Shown here in pieces: positions 35,136 to 46,900 of a DNA stretch of 64,000 bases. The stretch spans positions 326,406-390,405 of the forward strand of contig VWPU01014905.1 in the NCBI GenBank assembly GCA_013398955.1, written 5' to 3'. A program made the position numbers and the translations under genes. The notes under the pieces are model-generated. The model saw nothing but the letters and a program-made list of their open reading frames with translations. It did no database searches and had not been told where the DNA came from. The DNA is from Callaeas wilsoni. Taxonomy: Eukaryota; Chordata; Aves; Passeriformes; Callaeidae. Each line of letters opens with the position of its first letter. Positions within the stretch are counted from its first letter, which is position 1.

Positions 35136-36620
35136 CCCTCCCTTGCACACCCACTGGAATCTCGGTACAGTCTCCTGTCTGCAGAGTTCTGCCACAGAGG
35201 CAGCTGTGGATGCAGTCCCCTCTCACAGCAGCCCAGGTGCTCATACAGCTCCCCCAGTGCTGAGCAGCTCAGTGCTGGTGGGCTTGTTGGGTCATCCCAC
35301 GTGCTGTGCCCACCACTGACACATTGATCCATGTCTGAGTTCTAGCCTTGCAGTAAGGAAGCACTTCTTCATCACAGGAAATCTGGGTGAGGACCAGCAC
35401 ATAAGGCGTGCTGAGGTCCGGATCGTGAACACAATACAGGTTCAACTTTTGCCAGGTCTGACTGTGCCCTGCTGTTCCCAGTCCTTCAAAAGTGTCCAAC
35501 TAGGTCTCCCGTGTCCCACACAATGCCTCAGCCATCACTGTGCCTCAGCCTTGGCCTCACGCCACAGAAAGCTGGCCCTGCTGGGCTTGGACTAGTGCGG
35601 TCTCTAGCAGGATGCTGTAAGGAGATGCGATGTGTGTAGAGAGTTAATGGCTCTGATGAGGCCAATGCCTTCTCCACAGACTATAACGTCATATTTGCCC
35701 TCTGTTCCATCTGAACAAAGTCCAAGAAGGATCAGCTACACAAGGGCAGCCATCTGGCATGACTCAGAAATCCAGTTTTAGCAAATGTCTTGAGACAGGT
35801 ACCTGTGCTGATCACAGTATAGACAGAGGGAATAAAGGACTTGTAAAGTGCACCAACGGCTCCTAAGCTGGCTACTACAGCACGCAGCCTTGAAGTACTC
35901 AAGAAACATGGCACCCAAATGTGGAAAGAGATTCCAAAACATTACATGGCTTCCTACTTTAATTCACTGTCAGGAATGGACAATTATGGGCCCTGCGCAG
36001 ACCATGGTTCCTTTTCTAGTTACTTTGTGAAGGAGCAGTGGCCAAAAGCTGTTTTTGCACAGCCATAAATTGGGGCCCAGCTAGATTTTCTGAGAATCTG
36101 TGGAGAGAGCTGCCCCACTGGGTAACGTGCTCTCCCCTCCCAACACCCTGAACACGCCATCGGGACATTCTCCCCCAGCTGGCTGCTGTCTCACAGACAT
36201 CCTGCAGAGAAGCAGGGTCAGCCTGGAGCTGGATGAGAAGGCTGGGGGCTTCCTCTCACCTTCCTCCGCTTTCCCGTGTTTGTGGGATCCCCAGCTCCAG
36301 CCATGCTGCTGCCAGCCCTTGGCACAAGGCCAGCAGGTTCTGTGCCACCCAACACATCCTGGGAGGGGTGAGCAGAGCCTGAGCAGGGCTTCCTGTGACC
36401 AGGGGCAGGCAGTCACCATGCTGAAGCCCGACAAGTGGGAACACAGGGGTCTGATCAGTATCTTCCTGAGCTTACTGAGGCAGAGTGCCTGGAAAAGGGA
36501 GCTGGTAATGACAGACCCCCAGGGAACCATTCCAGATGCAGCAACTTCCAAGTCAATCCTGTGCTCCCAGTGCTATTTTCTTGGCTGCACTCACCTTATC
36601 CCTGTGTTGCCCTGATCAAC
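35136..36620. other. GC-rich block, unclassified
   Basis: Clearly more GC-rich than the rest of the desert, especially 36090-36600, where a 171-codon frame (+) and a 156-codon frame (-) overlap. Minus-strand frames at 35269-35499 and 35732-35914 give peptide-like text (SQTWQKLNLYCVHDPDLSTP; ASLGAVGALYKSFIPSVYTV) but are separated by stops and frameshifts. I cannot assign them to a family. They could be a decayed retrocopy, an unrecognised repeat, or composition-driven open frames. Confidence 0.45.
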
Positions 36621-39600
36621 ACTGAGAGATGAGAGTGTCATAGATTTTATTAAGGGAGATTCAAGCCTTGTTCTGCCCACCAGGCACAGCAAAATGTAAC
36701 CTACAAATGCAGTCCATGTCTATGTCTAAGATGCTGCAAATCACCACCTCACTCTGAGTGTCAGGTAAGAGTGAACTGACACCCCCTCTGTGTCCCTTGG
36801 TTCCATAAAAGCCCTGGGAGGCCTAAGATCTTCAGAGCTGCCCATTGTTCCATAACATGTGCTGACAATTTTTTTAATGTCTAAGTACTCCCAGTGTGAA
36901 CTGTGGTTTCTGGAGCTGTGTATCTTGGGTAAAGTGCTCTGATACTTAAGTCAAATATTGTGTGGTACAGTAATAGATCTTGCAGCTGTTTGCAAAGAGA
37001 TGCAGTTATTGTCCTTTCTTTAAATGTGGGAAGGGAAGTGATTTTCTCATCGTGACCCAGAAGAGTAAGAAGAGAATAGTATGCTTTTCTCTTGATCTTA
37101 AAGCTAATATGTGTAATTTTAAAAACATGTTGCCTCTGAGTGCTATGGAGTTTTTATCATTTTTCTACAGATACCTGCATACCCAAGGGCAGAACCTCAC
37201 TGTTATATTTTAGACATATTTGCTACTCTGTGAATGGGCAGGTTGTGTAGAGCTAGTCATGATTTTTTATAAAGTAGATTTCAGGAAGAGCTGATTTCTT
37301 TTTGCAAAAAATCTTCTGTCCAAGTCTGTTTTGTTAAATCTTTCAATGGCAATAGACTTTGGAATTTTATCCAGAAGGAATTCTAGGGGTCCAAATCCTA
37401 TGTTCTAAAGAGAGTCCTGCATCTCAGAGTGAAGCATAAAAACTACTTCGCTTTGCTCTTGTGATTTTTCTGGTTTAATGAAAGCATAGCAAAATGTGTT
37501 TGTTTCATTTATATGCTGGACTTTAAAAAAATTCTGACATTGCCTTAGTAGTCAGAATATAATGGCCTTAATATCTCATTCATTTGAAAAACCTTCATTT
37601 GCATAATCCTCACTGTTACTGCGATAGAATTACACAATCTCTTTTACATCTTGGGACAGATCAGAGCTGCTGTGGGTTGTGCTGCTTCTGAGCAAGTGCA
37701 GTGTTAGCTTGTAGGTCCCAGGAGAGACACCACTTAGGAATATGTATTGTATTGAGATATTTTTGTAGAGATTTGAGTCCTGAGTCAATACTACAACATT
37801 TTAATGTTTGACGTTTTACAAATGTTCTGATGTGCTTGCCATTCTATAAAGGCAATTATGAGATGCCTTGGGCTAAAGGAAAGGCTTAAACCTATGATTG
37901 AAAAGCTCCAATAACATCATTAAAATTAAAGAGATTTAGTCATGGGTTTTGAGGCCAAAAAAATTTAATTATCATATCACAACTTGAAGAAAAAAAAGAA
38001 AAAAAAACAAAAATGAGGAGGGAAGTCTAGGTGTTTCAATTTTAAGGTGTCAAGAAACTTATTGATACATTACATGCTCTGCAGCCCTCTGGGTGGGAAG
38101 CCATTCAGCTAGAGACATATTTTTGATCCTACGTATTTTTGATCCAGTGGGCCTACATTTACAGTGATACACTCTTTCTCTAGACTTGTTTTCATCTTTC
38201 TAGGAAAGAGATGACTTCTGCAACAGAAATATATGATAAATTTGAAGTGTCCTTCTTGCATGAGCTCATGAGGAGCTCCCAAAAGCAGTGTGGGAGTGGC
38301 AGCCCTTTTTTGGGGTGCAGGGATGTGGGGAAGGTGCATCCAGCTCTGTGAACGTCATCTTCTTTTGGGCATATATGGAATATTAAACTCAAGATGAAAT
38401 CCTAGCTCTTTGGGGTTCAATGGCAGAACTTCACTGATGAGAGCTGTGCTGGGTTGCCACTCTTCTTGGCTTGCACTTGGCCTGACTTGCCCCCCTGTAG
38501 GAAGCCTGACCCTGTTTGAAGACCAGGTCTGAGGAATGACAGGAACCAGGGCATGGTGAGGGCCAGCTGCAGCTGGAGGGCAGGCCAGCCAAGGTGACCC
38601 CAGCACAGGCCACCATCCCCTCGCTGCTGGACATGAGGGCAAAGCACTTGGAGACCCCCAAGGAAGCTGGGTTGGGCCCATGGGGGCTGGCAGCACCCTC
38701 AGGACCCTGACAAGCAGAATGAAGCCAATTCATGGATAGGAAAAGTCAGGAAAAATAATTGAAGTCATGTATCCTGATGGCCTCTCACACAGTACTGTGC
38801 AGGATTAAGCCTCTCTAACAGTATTTTAAATCCCAGATGATTTGTCTCTTGCACATGAAATTATGTATTGTCCAGCTGTGGCTCCTTCTCCTTCCTTCTT
38901 TTTCACCCAAGAATAATTATTTCTCTGCTGTTATGTAAACTCAGAGGAGATGCTAGTCTGTAATGATGTTCCCTCCTGAACAGTTTATCCAGTTATTTAG
39001 ATCTGCCTCCTTTCCTCTTTAGTCTTGTGTTTTGCCTGGTGTGAAATTATTTCTTGACCTTTCCATTCTATGTAATTTTTCATATATTTCTTAAATTACC
39101 AAGCTTAATATTGCCTGCAGAAGTCACAATTGTGGCTAAGGATAAAGAACCTCCTACCGCTCAGGACGGTTTTCAAATTTCTCTATTATCTAGGATTTGC
39201 AAAAGTCAAGAAAGAAATCCTAAGAGACTACTTACCGATGTCTTTACAGTAGTTCTCCTATTTCCCTGTGGAAGTGCTTTGAGGCCAACTTTGTTTGTTC
39301 TGGCTGTATCAATTTCATTACATTGCCAAATGCTTCTTTGCCCAGAATTATGTATTGCTTAGATGCTAGCTTCATTGGACCTATAATATTACTCCCAATC
39401 TTTGAAGCAAACACTAACTTTCACATAGATTTATTTATTAATTATTAACACCAAAGTTACATTTATGCACTAGAAAATTTGGGTTCTGCAACGGTTATCA
39501 GTGCTAGAGATATGAGAGTCTAATATTGTATGACTGTCTCTATGAAAATAGTTCTGTTTGTAAGTGAAAATACGCTCCCCTATGTTAAGGGAGGAAAGAC

Positions 39601-42600
39601 ATGAGCAGAAAGTTAAACATGGAGATCATCCCTAAACCTGGTAGAGACAAAAATGCAGTTACTTTTATGCAGCTTATAAAATACAGTCTGCCCTTATTAC
39701 AGTCTGCTGGAAAACTTGAAAAAGAAAACCTCTTGAGGCTTTGATATTTTTTCCTACTTTATCGGGTTTCATAAATGCTCAGAAAATCTATGTCAGGTTA
39801 CCTGGCAGGTTGGAGAGCAGGCTGTTGTTGAAGTATGGATGTTACCAACTCAAAAGCTTTTTGCACAGGGCATTTGCTTGCGACCCTTTCTGAAGCACAG
39901 CTTCCTTTATTTCTGAGTAAAAAAAAGGCACATCTAGGTGATAGGAGTTTAAAAATAATTACAATGAATTCATTTTTAAACCTAAAAAGTTCAGGAATTT
40001 GAAACTCTTTGTTTCAGCTAGTTTTGTGTTGCAAAGCTGCATGAATTTTATAGGCCAAAGCAAATGATAGTAAATACTATTTTATGTTTTCGATCCATTA
40101 AGGAGACCTGTTTGGAGGGTATATTCCAAGTAAGCAAAAGATCTATTTTAAGAGCTTTTACTAACTTTACCAAAATTTTAATATAACATTTTTAAAAGGC
40201 CTGTGTACTACTAAATAAGTATTCAATGTGTCTTTTTACTTAAAAGAATGTCTTAAGAATACTTAGCAAAAAGAACTAAATTCTTTAGCATTTTTTTTGA
40301 AAGATAAGACATATTAATATACAAAAAACTTAGAGAAAGCATCTGCCAAATACTTCATATAATTACAGGTCATACAAGTCTATTAGTTCCAAGTATAATT
40401 TTGATATTTTATTTAATAAATGAAAAAGTATCCAATAAGAAAATGCGCAGACATATAGGAATGTTAAATTATCCACTGGATAATTTAATTATAGGAAAGA
40501 TCTTCTATTGTTCCCTAATGCAGTAAGAATTGTGAGAACAATACAAATCTGTGAATGAGAAGGCCATAGAACTGGGGTTATTATCTTTTTATATCTGTAG
40601 TAACTTAATAAAAATTTTGAAAGGAAATTTATATGATTCATAGTCTTTGTGTGTGGTAGAAAAATAAGCCATATAACAATTGATTTAGAAGGCAGAAGAT
40701 TTTTATTTAATATTAAAAATATAAATTGGAGAGGCATAGAGAATTCTAAGAAAGCTCTGCATTTAAAATTACAGTAGCTACCTTTTGTTTCCATTCTTAG
40801 AAATGGAAAAACTCTCTTCGTCTACCTTTTTCTCTGAAGCAAACTCTTAATGACTTTATATTAAAAAATAAAAGGAAGAGCTATCCCATCTACTTTTCAC
40901 TTTGCCATCTGCATCATATACTTTCTGTACTGCACATTTAAAAATATGAAATAGTAGATGCAGATGAATCTTTGATTTTGAACCTAATTATGATCATTTG
41001 GCTTTTGAATATAGTTTTGTCTGCTTTATCCATAAGTGTTTATTAGTGTTCTGAGCTCCTACTCACGCAGAAATCTTCCTTCTCACTAAGCATTATTTCT
41101 CTTTAACCTTTCCTGTGAATATGGTTATCAGTAGGGTCTCACTGTAAGTAATTTGGATCTGAGACTGTCAAAAAAATTGACAATTGTCTTTTGTATTGGA
41201 TACCATGATCAATATGAGCATGCAAAAACCTCTTTAGACATCAATATCTGATGGTGGCCGTTAGTTTTTAGTACTTGCTTGCCATTCATCTTAGCCTTGG
41301 GTAGACCTTGGAGTTGAACTTTAGTTGGCTTAAACCTGAATACTAAGGCTAAAGGAGAAAACCCATGCTCTTGCAACTAGTGTCCTTCATGCTAATGTCC
41401 TCAGGTCATTGAATTGCTCTTTCTTGAAGTCACTGAGAAGGAAGTTTTACCTGTGAGACTGACAGCAATTTCTTACCGATCAACCCATGAGAAGCTCAGC
41501 TCAGCTTGCTCTGGTGGCTGACCTTAGGATAGTTCTGTAGCTCAGCAGGAGCAAGCCATAGCACAATTCTCTTGACAATTGCTTTTGTACTTTACACATG
41601 TACATACCTCCAAACAAACAGGAGGAAATGCATTTGAAAACACAGAATGTTTCATTGTCAAAACTATCTTCAATGACATTGTGATTGGGGAAAATGCATT
41701 TAAGTTACTGCTCATTCTGCTTGAACTGACTTTCTGACTATGGAAAGGCCCAGCTTTGATTCTTGCTTGTTTTCTGTGTGGGTTTCTAATCGCATACTCA
41801 TTAACAAGGCTAATACCCAATAGGGTCTTTTCTTTCAGAAAGACATTCTTTAAAAAAATAGTTCAAGATATGCTTGCATCTTTCATGCAAGAGACATCTT
41901 TCATGATATCTACATGAAATACCCCTTCTCTACCTGACTAGTTTCTATATCTATAGTGTGGTCCACTATTGTGTATTTCTGGTTACATTCAATTCAAACA
42001 CCTTCTTTGATTTTTTTTTTCCTTCCTCTAAAAATTATTCATACACCCCAAGAAGTTTAAAAGTATTGTTGTATATGCATGCATACGCATGAAATCATTA
42101 TAGAAACGCTTTATACATTTTCTGACTAAAGGATGCCTTCATTCTTAAAGCAATAGGAATGCTTTCTTGTCAAATTAATTTACTGAATGATGAAGAAATA
42201 AATAATCTGTTTTATTCACTTTATCTGCAGTATTTTTTCCAACTTTTTGCATTATAAAATACACATATTTTAAATTAGATTAGTTTACTAGATATCCAGG
42301 TTAATACATTATGTCATAACTCATTGTGAAGCAGCAAATCATTGTAGGATAATGTTTACTTCATAGACTTTCTAATCTTTTGCTTTCTCAGACAGGTACA
42401 GAATTGTCTCGTCCTCATAACCTGGGTGATTATTGCAAGAATTTTTCAAATCTGATTGTATTAAAGAAATTGAAAAACTTAATTTCTGGTTTTCAATGAA
42501 TAAAACAGAAGAGGTGATACAGAAGGATTTGCCATTTCTACAGTAATTTCAGCTCCTTGCTTCTTCAAATCAAATTTTGTAAGCTAATGATTATCCCACT

Positions 42601-43636
42601 TGTCACTGATTGTCCGGTGACCTTGTTAGCATGTATGTTCTTGGAAATCTTTGTCCTTCTTGGCCTAGAGATAAGGAAAATAAGATAGTGAGGTGAATGG
42701 GACCTCTGCTGAGCAGGAGTTCTGTGTATTATCATCTTAAATGATAATTGGCAAGGTATAATCTCAGAGTATACTCAGACATTTAATTGCAGTCGGCACA
42801 ATGTGGTTGGGTTTTCTTTGCACTGTATCACTTAGCACTACTTTTGTGTTTGTTAGGCCTTTTCTTTTCCCTTTCAGACAAGCAAAAATGATTCTCAAGA
42901 ACCTTTCCTTCTCCTTTACCTAGGTTTCTCTCTTTAATCACTTTCAGCCCTCTGATTACTCCTCTACTGGACCATGTCAAAAGATTCCCGGATGCCTTTA
43001 GGAAGGCTTTGCCTTCTATACAAAGGCAGTTTTATGTGATGCTACAATAAAAGCAAATAGAGGAATGGCTTGTAGGTTGTTTTTACAGACTTTCAGGTAA
43101 AAAAAAAAAGAATTATTTTAGAAAATTCCTTAATTGTAAAATATTTTGGGATATGTGTTTAGGACCTACTAAAAGTTAGAGTCTGGCAGCTCTGAAAAGA
43201 GAAATAATTGCTAGAGAAAGCATAATATGTTTCAAAGGCTGCCAACCAATCCCACCAACAGAACAAAAGAAAAATTAACTAAAGAACCATGGTTTTGGAG
43301 AGTCTAATGCTCACAGTCTAGGCTAGTGAAGTCTGTGACATTTCTGCTGAGAATCAAAATGTACCTCTCAACTACAGTGGGAGATTTTTGTTTATGCTGA
43401 GCAAACAAACAAAAATTTTTAAATAAATGACTACTTTCCAGAGAATACAAAACATATAAGTGGGTACTCAATGTCAATATATATAAATGTTTTAGCTATA
43501 ACCTTAGTCTGGGGTGGGGAAAAACAGACTGTCTCAGCCCACTGAGACATTATCTTCGTCATTCAAGCCAAATTAATAAGTCATATTTGAGTTTCTTCAT
43601 CTACAGTCTGGCACTTAAAACACAGGAAACACAAAG
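36621..43636. other. Intergenic, no gene recognised
   Basis: Largely AT-rich, particularly 39900-42600. A GC-richer patch at 38400-38740 is open in three minus-strand frames (up to 113 codons) and is unsupported. A purine-rich A tract lies at 37987-38010. A short direct repeat CATCTTTCATG lies at about 41878-41906. No transposon, RNA gene or splice-supported exon was seen. The AT-rich stretch could hide conserved regulatory DNA, which cannot be judged without alignment. Confidence 0.5.
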
Positions 43637-43914
43637 GCATGCAGTGATAGGACAGGAAGCAATGGCTTTAAACTGAAGGAGGGCAGGTTTAGACTAGATA
43701 TTAGGAAGAAATTCTTTATTGTGAGGGTGATGAGGCTCTGGATCAGGTTGCCCAGAGAACATGCGGATGCCTCATCACTAGAAGTGTTCCAGCCCAGGTT
43801 GGATGGGGCTTTGAGCAACCTGGTTAGTGGAAGATGTCCCTGCCCATGGCAGAGTGGTTGGAACCAGGTGGTAAGATCCCTTCCAACACAAACAATTCCA
43901 TGATTCTATGATTC
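43637..43914 (+). mobile_element. CR1 LINE 3' end with terminal ATTCTATG repeat
   Basis: The order is GCAGTGATAGGACAGGAAGC, AATGGCTTTAAACTGAAGGA, ATTAGGAAGAAATTCTTTAT, GGTTGCCCAGAGAA, GGTTGGATGGGGCTTTGAGC, AACCTGGTTAGTGGAAGATG, TCCCTGCCCATGGCAGAG, GATCCCTTCCAACACAAACA, then ATTCCATGATTCTATGATTC. This is the canonical avian CR1 3' UTR, and the terminal octamer repeat is still recognisable. It is 5'-truncated, as CR1 insertions usually are. The frames at 43615-43903 are repeat-derived. Confidence 0.95.
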
Positions 43915-46900
43915 AGTGAAATAACGCACTTCCAAATTGGTTGGTGATTGCTAAATTAGATGATAGTTGCAAATATAACCCTAGTTAAATCCTACTTAGA
44001 CATGAAAATTAATTCCATTAATAAAATCCATTATGAAAACAATTTAGCTGTAGTCCAAGTGCAGACATCTTGCTACTCTTGATGTTTGACTAAGGTCCAC
44101 TAATACAAGCTTCTTATCTCACTTGTAGTAATATTGAATAAGTTCCCTCAGTGGAGTTCCTCTGATGTAAAATCAATCAAAAACATGTCAGCCTAATATG
44201 TTGCATGTTAGTTCATCTGGAAATGATAATTGCCAAGTGAACAGTGCAAGAAATTTCCAAAACTTAGTTTGCTAAACTAACGTTTAAATTGTTTCCTAGC
44301 CCTTTGTTTTTTCGTTTTTACTCTAGCTTACACAGTCAAAGGACAACATTTTAAAAGGCACTCTAGAAAACTGGGAGAAATGCAATACATTAAAGTTCAC
44401 AACGTATTTACCAATAGTGTGATCTATTGGAAACTGTGAAAGTATTTCTCTGCTCTCTTAACTTCATGCCTGTCAGCTATCTGTTAGGTCATGATTAGAG
44501 CAGGTTTCATTTATATCTGTTATTTTTATTAGGTTCAAAACTGAGCAGGTATAGTAAGGTTATTCCAAGAAGCTACGTACTTATTTAAGAAGAAATGAGG
44601 AGCCACAGTTAATGCTCTTAGTTAATGCAAAGAAAAAATACAATAAGAAAATTTTCCCAGCAAATTTTTATCCTTTTTATGTCAGTACTTTTTTTTTTTG
44701 GCAGAAGATGGCCAACAGATGAAAAATGTACTGCTATTTTGGAGACAGTGCTGGAGAATTTGGCCTTAGTTATGCTTATAGAACCCAATTATCTGATGAA
44801 CCCAATTATCAGATGAACAAATTTATCCACAAATATTTCACATGACATTTGGAATACTTAACTATCGGTTAAACTCAAATTCTTTAATAATTAACTTGAC
44901 TCTTGTAACAACCTTAGGGCACAATAACCATGCATGTCTCCTGTCTGGAATCAATTTGTCACTGATACAAATCACTGCATTGAAGTCAAAAAATCATGAT
45001 AACCTACATGTCACAGTTGCTTTGCTCTGAATATTCCTTTTTGCTCTGAAACAGGGATTCTTCTTGCAGATATATTTTTGAGAAGACAGGTACATGCCTT
45101 CTCAGGCACATACCTATTTCCCTTTAAAATTTTTCTAATAACCTGCTACATCTTCTGCAATTTGTTTGATTTTGGTTGTTTTGGGGTTCTGTCCCCCCTC
45201 CCACCTGCCATGTTTTTTTAATTTGGTATTTTTTTCTTTTTCTATTTCTATTCTTTTGATAGTCACTTTATCCATTGTTTTATGCCACATAAAAATAAAT
45301 GGATAAAAAAGCAGCATGCAGATTGCTGAGCACACCTTTTGCAGTATGTCTTGAGGCACCTCTGAGCTCAAACTTCAGACCTACTATACAAGGTAATGAT
45401 TTGAACTTGAGCAGCAGATGAGAAAATTCTCCCTACCCTTTTAAGGACTACTGACATTGCTGTTTACCACACAGTGCTGGAAACATTTCTGTTCTGAATT
45501 ACAAATCAGTATTACAACATACCCCCAGTGACCACCTGGTGTAAAGTCTTTCCAAGCAGTGTTTCCATAAGTTTAGTATATTTGCTGCAGTGACACCTAG
45601 CAATGAAGATGAACTTTGGATTTTAAACATCAATCGCTCCTTCAATGACAGTAGCTATGGATCTTCCAGGAAATTTACTGCTGATGCACAGAAGCATAAA
45701 TGGGTTCTTGTTAAGATCAAAGTAGTCTTTTAAGTTATCCCCGGGTTGATAAGCTCCAACTCTTATCTTCTCTTTGAGCGAGACATTAATTTTAAACTGT
45801 AGCAGAGGGGCTCTGATGGTTCCCTGGCCTGTTCTATTTTAGAGGTCTAGGGATTTTTTCTTCTTCATTTTGGAACTTTGCCAGCTGTTTTCCAGTGAAA
45901 AAGAGGAGTTTTGAGAGCGGTGAGGGGCATGATCTTTTCAAAAGGAAGGTGAGTAAGGCAGGAAGGTTGCCTCTGCATATGTCACTCACAGTAGTGTGCT
46001 ATAAACTTGCAAGCATCTACATTTTCTGTAGTTCAGCTCACTGGAGTGTCATTACTTACAAACACTATCTACAAAATGGGAAAATCCAACACATTTTCCC
46101 TTGTACTTTTGCAAACAAATCACTTGAGTCTTGGCAGAAGTTAGTGTCTGATCTCCCATGTACAATTTGCTTTTCAGATTTTTCATCTTGTCTCAATTCT
46201 CTTACACATAAGTCTTTCAAAACATGTGATCTAAACCCAAAACCAAAAAATTATTAAGGCTTCCCATATTAAGCATTTATACTTAACTAGAATCTGCTAA
46301 TGAAGGACAGATTAATTTGGGTTAACCAGGTAGAAAGATACAACCTGTAAAAATACAGAATATCCTATTCCAACTTTTCCAAATATTGCAGTATTCTAAT
46401 TTTTAGCAACTCCACTGAGGGGTCAGTATCAGAGTCATCCAGAAAAAAAAAACCCATTTTATGTGATATTCAACTCTGTATCTTTTGAGACTAAATCTGA
46501 TTTTGAATTAAATTTAAAGTATTTCTTTGGTAAATATTCCCTCCTACATTAGGTATAAAAAGAAGAAAATACGATAAACTTCTGGCATCCTTTAATACTT
46601 CCTTCAGAAGTACATTCACTTCTGTGCATAAATACATGCAAGTGTTTGTTTTGGATAAAATTGATAACATTAAGATTGCAACAAAATGGAAAATTTAACG
46701 CAATGACTGATCAGTTCAGAGATTTTATTTTCTGATATCTTCATTTTTCTGTAGGAGGATGAGCTTGAGAAAGGCTTGTAAATGGGAACTATCTATTTCA
46801 GAGAACATATTGCTGTCACCTCAGTGCCATAAATGCAGATTCCAGTAGCTTGTTCAGAATCATCTTCTCCTCCCTGGCACACCCTCTGAGAAGGGAAGCT

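Noticed and set aside
34794..35332. Long overlapping open frames on both strands (up to 177 codons)
   Set aside because: They consist of (TCTCT)n translated in stop-free frames. The peptides are pure repeats (FSSLL, REEKR).
43615..43903. Opposite-strand frames of 60-67 codons
   Set aside because: They lie entirely within a CR1 3' UTR copy.
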